From NCBI GenBank assembly GCA_965531145.1, contig CBESOE010000171.1:1-8081 (forward strand): a DNA stretch of 8,081 bases, read 5' to 3'. The position numbers were made by a program, and so were the translations under genes. Position 1 is the stretch's first letter, and each line of letters starts with the position of its first letter. The notes under the pieces were generated by a model. That model did no database searches and was not told the DNA's origin. It saw nothing but the letters and a program-made list of their open reading frames with translations. Source of the stretch: JAQAZP01 sp965531145 (GTDB lineage Bacteria; Acidobacteriota; JAQAZP01). Of this stretch, positions 1 to 7,022 are shown piece by piece.

Positions 1-90
1 GCCCTGTACAACTCCACCCTGGAACGGTTGACCATGCGCCGGCTTCGCCACACCTTTGATATTCCCGAGATCAGCCTCTTCACACTCTGA
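1..90 (+). CDS. C-terminal end of an unrecognised protein (partial)
   Basis: Frame 1 is open from the first base to a TGA at 88-90 and gives 29 residues, beginning ALYNSTLERL and ending ISLFTL. The tail is basic in the middle (RRLRH) and then hydrophobic. The third codon positions are mostly G or C, like the real genes downstream, which supports coding. It is too short to assign to a family and no motif is recognisable. It lies on the same strand as comEC, about 50-165 bp upstream depending on which comEC start is used, so the two could be co-transcribed. Nothing else can be said without the upstream sequence. Confidence 0.6.
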   Translation, partial: ALYNSTLERLTMRRLRHTFDIPEISLFTL

Positions 91-254
91 CCTCAGTATC
101 TCTGGTCCGACATGTCAAGTTTACAACCTGTGCCCCCCGGTTGACAGTTCACCTGCCGCCTCCTTCTGTCCATTCGCTCCCGGGGCCCGTGTCGACAGGC
201 AAAGAAACCGCTGAACGCAGTCGGTACGGTATTTGCCAACGTAGTGCGGCAGCC
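91..254. other. Spacer before comEC, no clear promoter or terminator
   Basis: This stretch lies between the stop of the partial upstream gene and the preferred comEC ATG. Part of it (from 141) is an in-frame, TTG-initiated extension of comEC. That extension has weaker GC bias at third codon positions than the body of the gene and no Shine-Dalgarno sequence. A TTGACA hexamer sits at 141-146, but no acceptable -10 box lies 16-18 bp downstream. I see no stem-loop followed by a T run. Confidence 0.4.
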
Positions 255-2732
255 ATGTTATTCCGCTGCCCACTCATCTTCGGTCTCGTCATTTATGGCG
301 CCGGCATGGTCTGTTCGTCCACCCCGGCCCTGGCGATCTTCCAGGAGACCCTCGCCGGTCCAGCACCAGGCATTCTGCTGTTGTGTGGTCTGGTTGCCGC
401 CGCCGCGGCCGTGCGCCTGCAGGGTGTTACCGGTGGCGTTCTGGCATGTGCATATCTGCTGCTGTTGGGGGCAGCCGGATTGACGCAGCATTACCGGGAC
501 CCGGTGGTGTGCGATGACACTCTGGCAGAGCCGGCCTGGTTTACCGGCCTGGTCCAGGGGCGGCCCCAGGTGAATGGTGACGACACCATCCTTGTGGTGG
601 ATCTCGAAAAATCGTCCACGGGGCCGGTGGGGGTCGGTATTCCCGTGGACCACCGGATTCGCCTCAGCTATCCCACTGTGGCCGCAGAGCCCGGCCGCCC
701 TCCGCACCCGCCGGAAAACGGTCAGCGAATCCGTTTTTTCACCACACTGCGCCGGCCCTTCGCCTTTGGCAACCCCGGCCATTTTGACTACCATCGCTAC
801 CTGGCGGTACGGAAGATTACTTACACCGCCAGGCTGAAGAGCGGACTGGTTTTCCACCGGATCACGGCGCCCCCTGCCGATCCCAACCTATGGTTTCGGC
901 GCTGGGTCATACGCACGGTGGAACGTCGATATGGCAAGACCGGCACCACTGGTCTGGATCCCCCAGGTGCCTTGCTGGTTGCCTGTCTTATTGGAGAGGA
1001 CCGTTGGGTGAATCAGCAGGAGAGGGAACTGCTGCGCAGGTCCGGCCTGGGACACCTGCTGGCCATATCGGGCCTGCACCTCGGTCTTCTAGGTCTGATG
1101 CTCACAGTTTCGCTCACGGGTCTGCGGGTTCACATTCGTCTGAGGAGGCTTATTCTGATCATCTTCTTTGTGGCGTACCACGAACTCTGCGGGGCAAGAC
1201 CCTCCATCACTCGAGCCGTGGTGGCCGCCGTGCTCTTTCTTCTTGGCGGCACCCTCGGTGTCCATCCCCGGCCGTTAAACAGCGTGGCCGCCGCCGCTCT
1301 GGCCATGCTGACTCTGAACCCGGCCATGCTGTACGATGCCGGCTGGCAACTCTCCTTTGGAGCGACCTTCAGCATCCTGATCCTGGGTCCGCTCTTTATC
1401 CAATCCCGTCGGGGCTCCCGGCAGCCCTGGCATCATCCCTCGAGGCTGGCCTCTGTGCTTTTCGGCGTTTCGGCGGCTGTGATGCTCGGTATCGCCCCGG
1501 TTCAGGCCCTCCTCTTTCACCGCGGCACCCCGGCAGCCCTGCTGACCAATCCGGCCGCCGGACCGTTGCTGGGCCTTTCCCTCTGCGCCGGAGTGGCGTA
1601 TCTTGCGGCGCATGCTCTGGGTATCTGGCTGCCGTCCTTCTGCACCGTGTTGCTCCACGGCCTGGCTGAACTGGCGGGAGACCTGGTGGAACTGGGCTTT
1701 GAATCCATACTCTGGCTCGCCCGACAGAGCGCGCATCTTTCCTTCCGTATGCCCGGCCCGTCAGCCGTGGTGGTCTTTTTGTATTACACCTGCCTTGCTG
1801 CAGCCGTACTGTTGTCCAGACAAAAGCGCAGCGGCAACAGGGTATGGGCCGTAACCCTGTTGTGCTGTGCCGCACCGTGCCTCCTGCTGGTCGGGGCGGC
1901 CACCGGCAGCCGCTGGATGCCGGAGGGCTCCGTCCGGGTGACCGTTCTCGATGTGGGTCAGGGAGACTCCACCATTATCCAGTGCCCTGGGGGCCGGACG
2001 ATGGTTATCGACGGTGGCAATGCCCTGGACAACGGCAGGTTCGATTTCGGGGAGATGGCGGTGTCTCCGGCCCTCTGGAGCTACGGGCTGCACTCCGTGG
2101 AGGCCGTGGCCCTGAGTCACGGGCACCAGGACCATGCCGGCGGTCTGGCGGCGGTTGTCCGCAATTTTCGGCCCCAGCATATCTTTGCCGGGCGCCTGTT
2201 GACCATGGCTCCACCCGCAGTGCGGGCGCTGCTGCAAGATGGTGCTGACTGCGGGGCGCGTCTTGTGCCGCTACACCGGGGAATGGTTCTGCGCCTCGGC
2301 GAGGTGGAACTGCTGGTGCTCCATCCGCCCTCACCTCCGGACGATGGTGACGGCAGGCCGAACAACAACTCTCTGGTGCTGTTGCTGCGTCACCATAGGG
2401 TGCGGATGCTGTTCACCGGCGACCTGGAGAACGGCGGGGAAGAGGTTCTGCTCCGCTCGCCACTTTCCCGTCTTATCCGGAACTGCCAGTTGATCAAGGT
2501 CGGCCACCACGGGGCAGCGGATGCCAGTTCCCGCCGATGGCTGAGGCTGATTTCCCCGCAAACAGCAGTGATCACCGCCGGCCGCTTCAACCGCTTCGGC
2601 CACCCCGACCCTGACCTGCGCCGACGGTTGCAGGAGGCGGGATGCCGGCGGATTCACATCACCGGCAGCGACGGTGCCCTGGTGGTGGTTTCCGACGGAC
2701 GGAACCTGTTCTACCGCACCGGTCCCTTTTGA
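255..2732 (+). CDS. comEC: ComEC/Rec2 family DNA-uptake channel protein
   Basis: This is a polytopic inner-membrane protein of the ComEC/Rec2 family, the channel that carries single-stranded DNA into the cytoplasm during natural transformation. Numbered from the ATG at 255 (825 residues), it has N-terminal membrane helices and then a DUF4131-type region with the conserved NPGHFDYHRYL (173-183). The competence domain runs from about 239 to 505, with the family signature HLLAISGLH (267-275). A C-terminal metallo-beta-lactamase domain starts at LDVGQGD (565-571), with the metal motif H622-x-H624-x-D626-H627, FTGD ending at D723, and VGHHG (H751/H752). All key metal-site residues are present, so the domain looks intact. 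The start is uncertain: the frame is open back to a TTG at 141 (863 residues), and neither start has a good ribosome binding site. I prefer the ATG because the membrane region begins there. The gene converges on mazG with a 9-bp gap. Whether the host is transformable cannot be seen. Confidence 0.95.
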   Translation: MLFRCPLIFGLVIYGAGMVCSSTPALAIFQETLAGPAPGILLLCGLVAAAAAVRLQGVTGGVLACAYLLLLGAAGLTQHYRDPVVCDDTLAEPAWFTGLVQGRPQVNGDDTILVVDLEKSSTGPVGVGIPVDHRIRLSYPTVAAEPGRPPHPPENGQRIRFFTTLRRPFAFGNPGHFDYHRYLAVRKITYTARLKSGLVFHRITAPPADPNLWFRRWVIRTVERRYGKTGTTGLDPPGALLVACLIGEDRWVNQQERELLRRSGLGHLLAISGLHLGLLGLMLTVSLTGLRVHIRLRRLILIIFFVAYHELCGARPSITRAVVAAVLFLLGGTLGVHPRPLNSVAAAALAMLTLNPAMLYDAGWQLSFGATFSILILGPLFIQSRRGSRQPWHHPSRLASVLFGVSAAVMLGIAPVQALLFHRGTPAALLTNPAAGPLLGLSLCAGVAYLAAHALGIWLPSFCTVLLHGLAELAGDLVELGFESILWLARQSAHLSFRMPGPSAVVVFLYYTCLAAAVLLSRQKRSGNRVWAVTLLCCAAPCLLLVGAATGSRWMPEGSVRVTVLDVGQGDSTIIQCPGGRTMVIDGGNALDNGRFDFGEMAVSPALWSYGLHSVEAVALSHGHQDHAGGLAAVVRNFRPQHIFAGRLLTMAPPAVRALLQDGADCGARLVPLHRGMVLRLGEVELLVLHPPSPPDDGDGRPNNNSLVLLLRHHRVRMLFTGDLENGGEEVLLRSPLSRLIRNCQLIKVGHHGAADASSRRWLRLISPQTAVITAGRFNRFGHPDPDLRRRLQEAGCRRIHITGSDGALVVVSDGRNLFYRTGPF

Positions 2733-2741
2733 ACCCTGGGG

Positions 2742-3629
2742 TCATCTGCTTGAGGAAGGTCCGGCGGAGCCCGGATGCAGGAACGAAGATGTGCCGTTGC
2801 TCTCCTCCTGCTTGGCCAGCTCCCACATCTGCTCCATCTGCTCCTGGCTTGCTTGTTCCAGGGTCAGCCCGTCCCGGCCGAGCAGTTCCTCCATGCGGTG
2901 GAAACGACGCTGGAAACGGCTGTTGCATTCCATCAACGCCTGCTCGGGATCGATTCCGCAATGGCGGGAGAGATTGGCCACCGTGAACAGCAGGTCGCCC
3001 AGTTCGTGGCGCAGGCGGTCCTGGTGGCCTGAGGCCAGGGCGTCGCGGAATTCTCCCATTTCCTCGTCGATTTTATTCAGCACTCCGGCGGTGTCGGGCC
3101 AGTCGAACCCCACACGAGCCGACCGCGTGGAAAGTTTGTGTGCACGGTAGAGCGCGGGCAGGGCCTGGGGCAGCCCGTCAAGATAACCGTCACCGCCACC
3201 ATGATCGCCCCGGGCGCCGGTCTCGCGCTCGCGGGCCTTGATCCGGGTCCAGCGGTCCACCACCTGGTCCGGTGTGCTGGCCTCGGCGTCGCCAAAGACA
3301 TGGGGATGGCGCCGTACCATCTTGCGTTCCACCGACTCGATGATGGTAGCGAGATCAAAGGCGCCGGCTTCGGTGCCCACGCTGGCCATGAAGAGCACCT
3401 GGAAGAACAGATCTCCCAGTTCCTCCTGCAGTGCCGGCGCGTCGGAGCGATCGATGGCGTCGATCACCTCGTAAGTCTCTTCGAGAATATAGGTTCGCAG
3501 GTCCCGGGCCGTCTGCACCCGGTCCCAGGGGCAACCGCCCGGCCCCCGCAGGCGCTCCACCAGCATCACCAGGGAACGAAAGCGTTCCAGCAAGGGATCG
3601 CCCGCTGTGGCACCATCGTTGAAACTCAT
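2742..3629 (-). CDS. mazG: MazG nucleoside triphosphate pyrophosphohydrolase
   Basis: MazG hydrolyses (d)NTPs to the monophosphate and pyrophosphate in the cytoplasm, cleaning the nucleotide pool and, in E. coli, affecting the stringent response. The 295-residue protein has the tandem two-domain MazG arrangement (E. coli MazG is 263 residues). Domain 1 has CPWD (33-36) and the metal-binding set E50, E51, E54 with E70 and D73 (EELGD). Domain 2 begins after VGFDWPD (173-179) and has E189, E190, E193 with E209 and D212 (HELGD). Both sites keep the EExxE/ExxD pattern. I chose the ATG at 3629 because an AAGGGG Shine-Dalgarno lies 6 nt upstream. The frame extends to a TTG at 3704, but that 25-residue extension is unlike MazG. 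The linker (about 134-148) is rich in Gly, Asp and Arg, and the last dozen residues are a low-complexity Ser/Gly/Pro tail. It is convergent with comEC and divergent from the TPR operon. Confidence 0.96.
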   Translation of the reverse strand: MSFNDGATAGDPLLERFRSLVMLVERLRGPGGCPWDRVQTARDLRTYILEETYEVIDAIDRSDAPALQEELGDLFFQVLFMASVGTEAGAFDLATIIESVERKMVRRHPHVFGDAEASTPDQVVDRWTRIKARERETGARGDHGGGDGYLDGLPQALPALYRAHKLSTRSARVGFDWPDTAGVLNKIDEEMGEFRDALASGHQDRLRHELGDLLFTVANLSRHCGIDPEQALMECNSRFQRRFHRMEELLGRDGLTLEQASQEQMEQMWELAKQEESNGTSSFLHPGSAGPSSSR

Positions 3630-3635
3630 CAATTT

Positions 3636-3649
3636 CCCCTTCGGAAGGG
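3636..3649 (-). promoter_or_regulatory. mazG ribosome binding site inside a small hairpin
   Basis: Read on the mazG strand, AAGGGG occupies 3641-3636, and a 6-nt gap separates it from the ATG at 3629-3627. The AAGGG part is the 3' arm of a perfect 5-bp inverted repeat (CCCTT at 3649-3645, loop CCG, AAGGG at 3641-3637). In the transcript the stem would occupy the Shine-Dalgarno sequence. The SD call is firm; a regulatory role for the hairpin is inference. Confidence 0.6.
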
Positions 3650-3710
3650 CCGATAAAGAATACAGCAGCCAGGTGCAAAAAGCGGAATTCGGCACCGGTT
3701 GCAAGGGAAA

Positions 3711-3715
3711 AGGAG
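3711..3715 (+). promoter_or_regulatory. Ribosome binding site deciding a TTG start
   Basis: AGGAG lies 11 nt before the TTG at 3727. The spacing is a little long but still workable. It supports the TTG as the true start, since no in-frame ATG precedes the signal peptide's hydrophobic core. Confidence 0.6.
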
Positions 3716-3726
3716 TGTAGAACGAT

Positions 3727-5820
3727 TTGAGGTCTTACGCAAGATGGATCGATCTCCGGCGACGGGCAGACCGCCTGCGGTATGCGGCGGTCCTGGCTTT
3801 GTCGTGTACGGCGTTGATGCTCTCGCCCTCTGCTCGAGCGCAGGAGGTAGAGGAGCCGGCGCGGCCCGGTGAGATTTACGTGTTGCACCAGGCGCGGGCC
3901 GAGGCCCCGGTCCTCGATCGTGGGGATATCCGGCAAAGGGTGGATACACTTTGGCGACAGCGCAAGGAAGAGGTGCGGGACACCGGTGCTGCCGACCCCG
4001 GACCGCAGAGCCTGGAACCGATTCTGGAGTCCCTGGGGCAACAGGGCTACCGTTCGGCTACCGGGTTGGAGTCAAACCTGGTCCATGAGGCTTACCGGCT
4101 GAAAGAGCTCAAATTTCTCGAACAGGCACACCGCAGCCTCGAATCGGCCCTGGCCCTTGACCCGAAGCACATTCCCACCTTGTCGGCCCGGGCCGAGATC
4201 AGTCTCGGGCGTCGACCGATGAATGCGCCAGGACAGGTCTTCACCGCCATCACATCCATACCGGACTCCTTCTGGCCTGCACTGACCACACTGGTGGATC
4301 TCGTGCTGATCCTGGCCTTCACCCTGCTGGTGATCAGCTTCCTGCTGCACCTGACCATCGCCGCTCGCTATCAGAAACTTTTCCGTCACTCGTTCATCGA
4401 GAGCTGGCGTGAGCGGATGCCCGCTGATTTTCTCCCGGTGGCCAGTTGGTGCCTCTTTCTGGGGCCGTTGTTCATTTTTCTCGGCCCGTACTGGCTGTTC
4501 TGTTATTGGACCGCGGTGCTCTGGCGCTTCACCTCCCGGGCGGAGCGGTTGCTGGCTGTTGTTTCCCTCCTGGTCCTGGCCCTGTTCATTCCAGCGGTGG
4601 ATACCGTGGAAGGAACATACCGGGACCTGGATACCGCGGACCTCCGGTTGTTCAGTGATGCGTTGAAGCAGAAGCTTCTCTCTCCGCGGGGGGAGGCGCT
4701 GATCGGCGTGGAGCCGGCGGACCGGGATGCGCCAGACATTACGGGTTTCGGTCACGAACGGCGGTTTCTGGTGGCCGACATCGATCGGAGAATGGGCCGC
4801 GATGAAGATGCATTTTCCGGATATACCTCCATGCCGGTGCAACACTACCTTTATCCCATGGCCCAGAACAACATCGGCAATATTTATTTTGCCATGCACC
4901 AGTTCGACCTCTCCATCCAGCACTACCGGCAGGCCCTCGATATAAGGCCCGACTATGCCGAATGCTGGTTTAACCTCAGTAATGCACAGTTCCAGGTTTA
5001 TGACTTCGACCATTCCGACCAGTCCCTGAGCCGGGCCCAGCGCCTTGCGCCGCTGGTGATCGGCAAACTGATCAATGGCGAACCCCGGGGGCTGCGGACC
5101 CTGGACCACCGGATTCCTGAATCGTTCCTCTGGGAGTTGACCTGGAAGACGTTGCGTCGAAACGCTGCGCAGCACTTTGCCGGACTGGGGCTGATCGTTC
5201 CCGGTGGCCGGCTTCCGGCCCAGGGCGGAGGCATCCTGGTTTTCCCCGCTGCCGCCCTGCTGGCCGCCCTGATCGGGATGCTGTTGGGCTGGTTCCATCG
5301 GCATGAAGAAATCGGCCGCTGCAGTTCCTGCGGCCGGGCGTACTGCCGTCACTGCGGTCCTGACCCGAGGAAACAGCCGCACTGCCAGCAGTGCACCCAG
5401 CTCGATTCGCGGATGAGCGGTGTGGCCCCGGAAATTCAGAAAAAGAAGATCAGCCAGATTCGCCTGCACCAGTTGTGGGCCAGGCTCAGGGAAGGGCTGC
5501 TGGCCATCACCATACCCGGTCTTGAGCGTGTGCGGCGCGGCCGGACCGTCTCCGGGCTGCTGGTTGCCGGCCTCTGGGTCTTCCTGGTCACGTTGGTCCT
5601 GGCCATCCCGCGGTTTCTGCATTGGACCGAACTGCAGGCACCGCCCTGGAGTCTCAATCCCCTGGTCCTGGTGGCCGGGATTCTGGCCTCGCTGCTCTGG
5701 GTGTCGTCCCTGTCCGGCTGGCTTGTGCGGGTTGTGCGCACCGGTGGATGGCGGTTGATGGGCACCCTTCGCCTGGCTCACGGACACACAAAGGCAAAAA
5801 CGGTTGAGGGAGAAATCTGA
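3727..5820 (+). CDS. Exported multi-pass membrane TPR protein with a six-Cys zinc-ribbon-like cluster
   Basis: This 697-residue protein is of unknown function. It starts with a basic, signal-peptide-like N-terminus (hydrophobic core about 20-34, possible cleavage after the ARA at 36-38). A probably periplasmic segment follows, with one TPR-like repeat near 120-160. Membrane helices are likely at about 188-212, 238-266 and 275-292. A second, better TPR region (about 378-440) has typical spacing (NNIGNIYFAM, then YRQALDIRPDYAECWFNLS). A helix at about 503-525 leads directly into CxxC-x4-CxxC-x9-CxxC (C532, C535, C540, C543, C553, C556), which probably binds zinc. A basic stretch and two more helices (about 608-630 and 644-668) end the protein. 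TPRs usually bind protein partners, so a scaffold role is inferred. The TTG start is chosen from the upstream AGGAG and the signal peptide. The stop overlaps the next gene's ATG (TGATG), so the two are translationally linked. No family name is claimed. Confidence 0.8.
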   Translation: MRSYARWIDLRRRADRLRYAAVLALSCTALMLSPSARAQEVEEPARPGEIYVLHQARAEAPVLDRGDIRQRVDTLWRQRKEEVRDTGAADPGPQSLEPILESLGQQGYRSATGLESNLVHEAYRLKELKFLEQAHRSLESALALDPKHIPTLSARAEISLGRRPMNAPGQVFTAITSIPDSFWPALTTLVDLVLILAFTLLVISFLLHLTIAARYQKLFRHSFIESWRERMPADFLPVASWCLFLGPLFIFLGPYWLFCYWTAVLWRFTSRAERLLAVVSLLVLALFIPAVDTVEGTYRDLDTADLRLFSDALKQKLLSPRGEALIGVEPADRDAPDITGFGHERRFLVADIDRRMGRDEDAFSGYTSMPVQHYLYPMAQNNIGNIYFAMHQFDLSIQHYRQALDIRPDYAECWFNLSNAQFQVYDFDHSDQSLSRAQRLAPLVIGKLINGEPRGLRTLDHRIPESFLWELTWKTLRRNAAQHFAGLGLIVPGGRLPAQGGGILVFPAAALLAALIGMLLGWFHRHEEIGRCSSCGRAYCRHCGPDPRKQPHCQQCTQLDSRMSGVAPEIQKKKISQIRLHQLWARLREGLLAITIPGLERVRRGRTVSGLLVAGLWVFLVTLVLAIPRFLHWTELQAPPWSLNPLVLVAGILASLLWVSSLSGWLVRVVRTGGWRLMGTLRLAHGHTKAKTVEGEI
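5806..5812 (+). promoter_or_regulatory. Ribosome binding site of the DUF4388 gene
   Basis: GAGGGAG lies 7 nt before the ATG at 5820, inside the 3' end of the TPR gene. It fixes the start at the TGATG overlap and shows that the downstream gene can recruit ribosomes itself as well as by coupling. Confidence 0.7.
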
Positions 5821-7022
5821 TGGCGCTCAAGGGTACATTAAAGGATTTTTCACTGGCGGATATCCTGCAGTTGATCGGGATCCAGCGGAAAACCGGGGTA
5901 CTCAACCTCCACGGTGACGATGATCATATCAGCATCAGTTTTGTGCAGGGCTCAATCGTTTCTGCGGAATCGGTGAACCAGAGACTGGAGGAGCGTGTGG
6001 CCACCGTGCTGCTCAAGTGGGGTCACTGCACACCGGACCAGCTGCAGGCGGCCCGGCAGACCCAGCAGCAGACCCTGGAGCGACTGTGGACCGTGCTGCT
6101 GGGGCAACAGTCTGTTTCCGCGGACGAGATCCGGCAGGCACTTCTGTTGCAGATTGAGAAGATCATCTACCCGGTTTTCCGTTGGACCGACGGCGAATAC
6201 AGCTTTATCCAGGAAGCGGACATCGATTTTGACAGCCAGCATCTCATCCCCATCCATTCCGAGACCGTGTTGATGGAAGGGGTGAGAATGATGGACGAGT
6301 GGCCGCTGCTGGAACGAAAGATCCGATCCAGCGACATGGTATTCAGCCGGGCGTCCATGGGCGGAAAGGTCGTGGTCAACGATGACAACAGCGAGGCGGA
6401 CCAGGACGGTGGCCAGATACGGATTTCCGGTGAGGAGTATGCAATCTATGACCTGGTTGACGGGGTCCGATCGGTGGCGGAAATCCAGGAGGTTGCACCT
6501 GTCCACGATTTCAGCACTGCCAATGTTCTCAACAACCTTCTCGGCCTGGGCCTGATTACCCAGTCCGGGGACAGCCGGGTCAGTGCCGAGCGGATCGAGG
6601 ACAGTCCCTCCAGGGTGAAGCAGACCCGGCGGTTCGCTGTATCCGCCGTGCTGGGGTTGGTGATGATTCTCATCCTGGCGGCCATCGTTCCCCGGTTGCA
6701 CCGCAACCCGGTGAACGGCCTTGTTCGAGGACTGCTGGACAGCGACCGGGCCGCACGGCTGGGCATGCTGTGCGAAACATCCAGGGTCCACCGGGTTGTG
6801 GAGCAACTGGAGGCCTACCGTCTGGAACACGGGGTCTACCCGGAGCACCTCCTCAAACTGGCGCAATCCGGTTTCGTTGCACAGGAAGAGATCACCAGTA
6901 TGTCAGGTGAGCCATACGCCTATATCAGGACGGGGGAGAGGTTCTCCCTGGCTGCTCATTCCGGATCGTTGGCGGCATCCGGCGGTGAGGCCATAACCGG
7001 GGAGCAGGAGCCGGGAGAATGA
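5820..7022 (+). CDS. DUF4388 (PATAN) protein with one membrane helix and a pseudopilin-like C-terminus
   Basis: This 400-residue protein opens with the DUF4388/PATAN signature: LKGTLKDFSLADILQLIG, then RKTGVLNL and a strand like FVQGSIVSAES. A helical insert (about 60-105) resembles the small helical repeats found in these proteins and in MshE/GspE N-termini. WTDGEYSF closes the domain. Residues about 205-247 (EEYAIYDLVDGVRSVAEI to LGLGLIT) look like a winged-helix-type segment common in DUF4388 proteins. A single hydrophobic helix spans 272-291. Beyond it, about 311-385 resembles the soluble part of a type II secretion pseudopilin (EAYRLEHGVYPEHLLKL, then GEPYAYIRTGERFSLAA). DUF4388 is known mainly from delta-type bacteria in signalling or motility settings; its biochemical role is unsettled. 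The N-terminus should be cytoplasmic and the C-terminus outside the inner membrane. Both ends overlap neighbouring genes, so it is the middle gene of a coupled operon. A structural or sensory role is inference. Confidence 0.87.
   Translation: MALKGTLKDFSLADILQLIGIQRKTGVLNLHGDDDHISISFVQGSIVSAESVNQRLEERVATVLLKWGHCTPDQLQAARQTQQQTLERLWTVLLGQQSVSADEIRQALLLQIEKIIYPVFRWTDGEYSFIQEADIDFDSQHLIPIHSETVLMEGVRMMDEWPLLERKIRSSDMVFSRASMGGKVVVNDDNSEADQDGGQIRISGEEYAIYDLVDGVRSVAEIQEVAPVHDFSTANVLNNLLGLGLITQSGDSRVSAERIEDSPSRVKQTRRFAVSAVLGLVMILILAAIVPRLHRNPVNGLVRGLLDSDRAARLGMLCETSRVHRVVEQLEAYRLEHGVYPEHLLKLAQSGFVAQEEITSMSGEPYAYIRTGERFSLAAHSGSLAASGGEAITGEQEPGE
7005..7010 (+). promoter_or_regulatory. Ribosome binding site of yjbQ
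   Basis: CAGGAG lies 8 nt before the ATG at 7019, within the end of the DUF4388 gene. A second GGGAG lies too close to the ATG to be used. The ATG overlaps the upstream TGA (ATGA), so coupled translation is likely. Confidence 0.6.

Larger units (their letters stand above)
3630..3726. other. Divergent spacer between mazG and the TPR operon
   Basis: This 97-bp gap must hold, or lie close to, the promoters of both divergent units. I looked for -35/-10 pairs on both strands and found only weak candidates, for example AT-rich GATAAAGAAT around 3652-3661. I therefore do not call a promoter. The region holds the mazG SD hairpin near its left end and the AGGAG of the TPR gene near its right end. Confidence 0.4.

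Noticed and set aside
141..169. TTGACA hexamer as a comEC promoter
   Set aside because: The sequence 16-18 bp downstream (TTCTGT region) does not resemble a -10 box.
890..1669. 259-residue forward open frame inside comEC in another frame
   Set aside because: It overlaps the conserved ComEC competence domain and reads as low-complexity Ser/Arg/Gly/Pro, typical of a frame-shifted GC-rich gene.
3630..3704. N-terminal extension of mazG to the TTG at 3704
   Set aside because: The extra 25 residues do not resemble MazG N-termini, and a good Shine-Dalgarno with proper spacing marks the ATG at 3629.
4072..5787. 571-residue open frame on the reverse strand opposite the TPR gene
   Set aside because: It is a shadow of a GC-rich gene: the translation is Gln/Pro/Gly/His-rich with no motif, while the forward frame has a signal peptide, TPRs, membrane helices and patterned cysteines.
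5952..6866. 304-residue reverse-strand open frame opposite the DUF4388 gene
   Set aside because: It has no recognisable motif and lies wholly inside a forward gene with a clear family signature and ribosome binding site.
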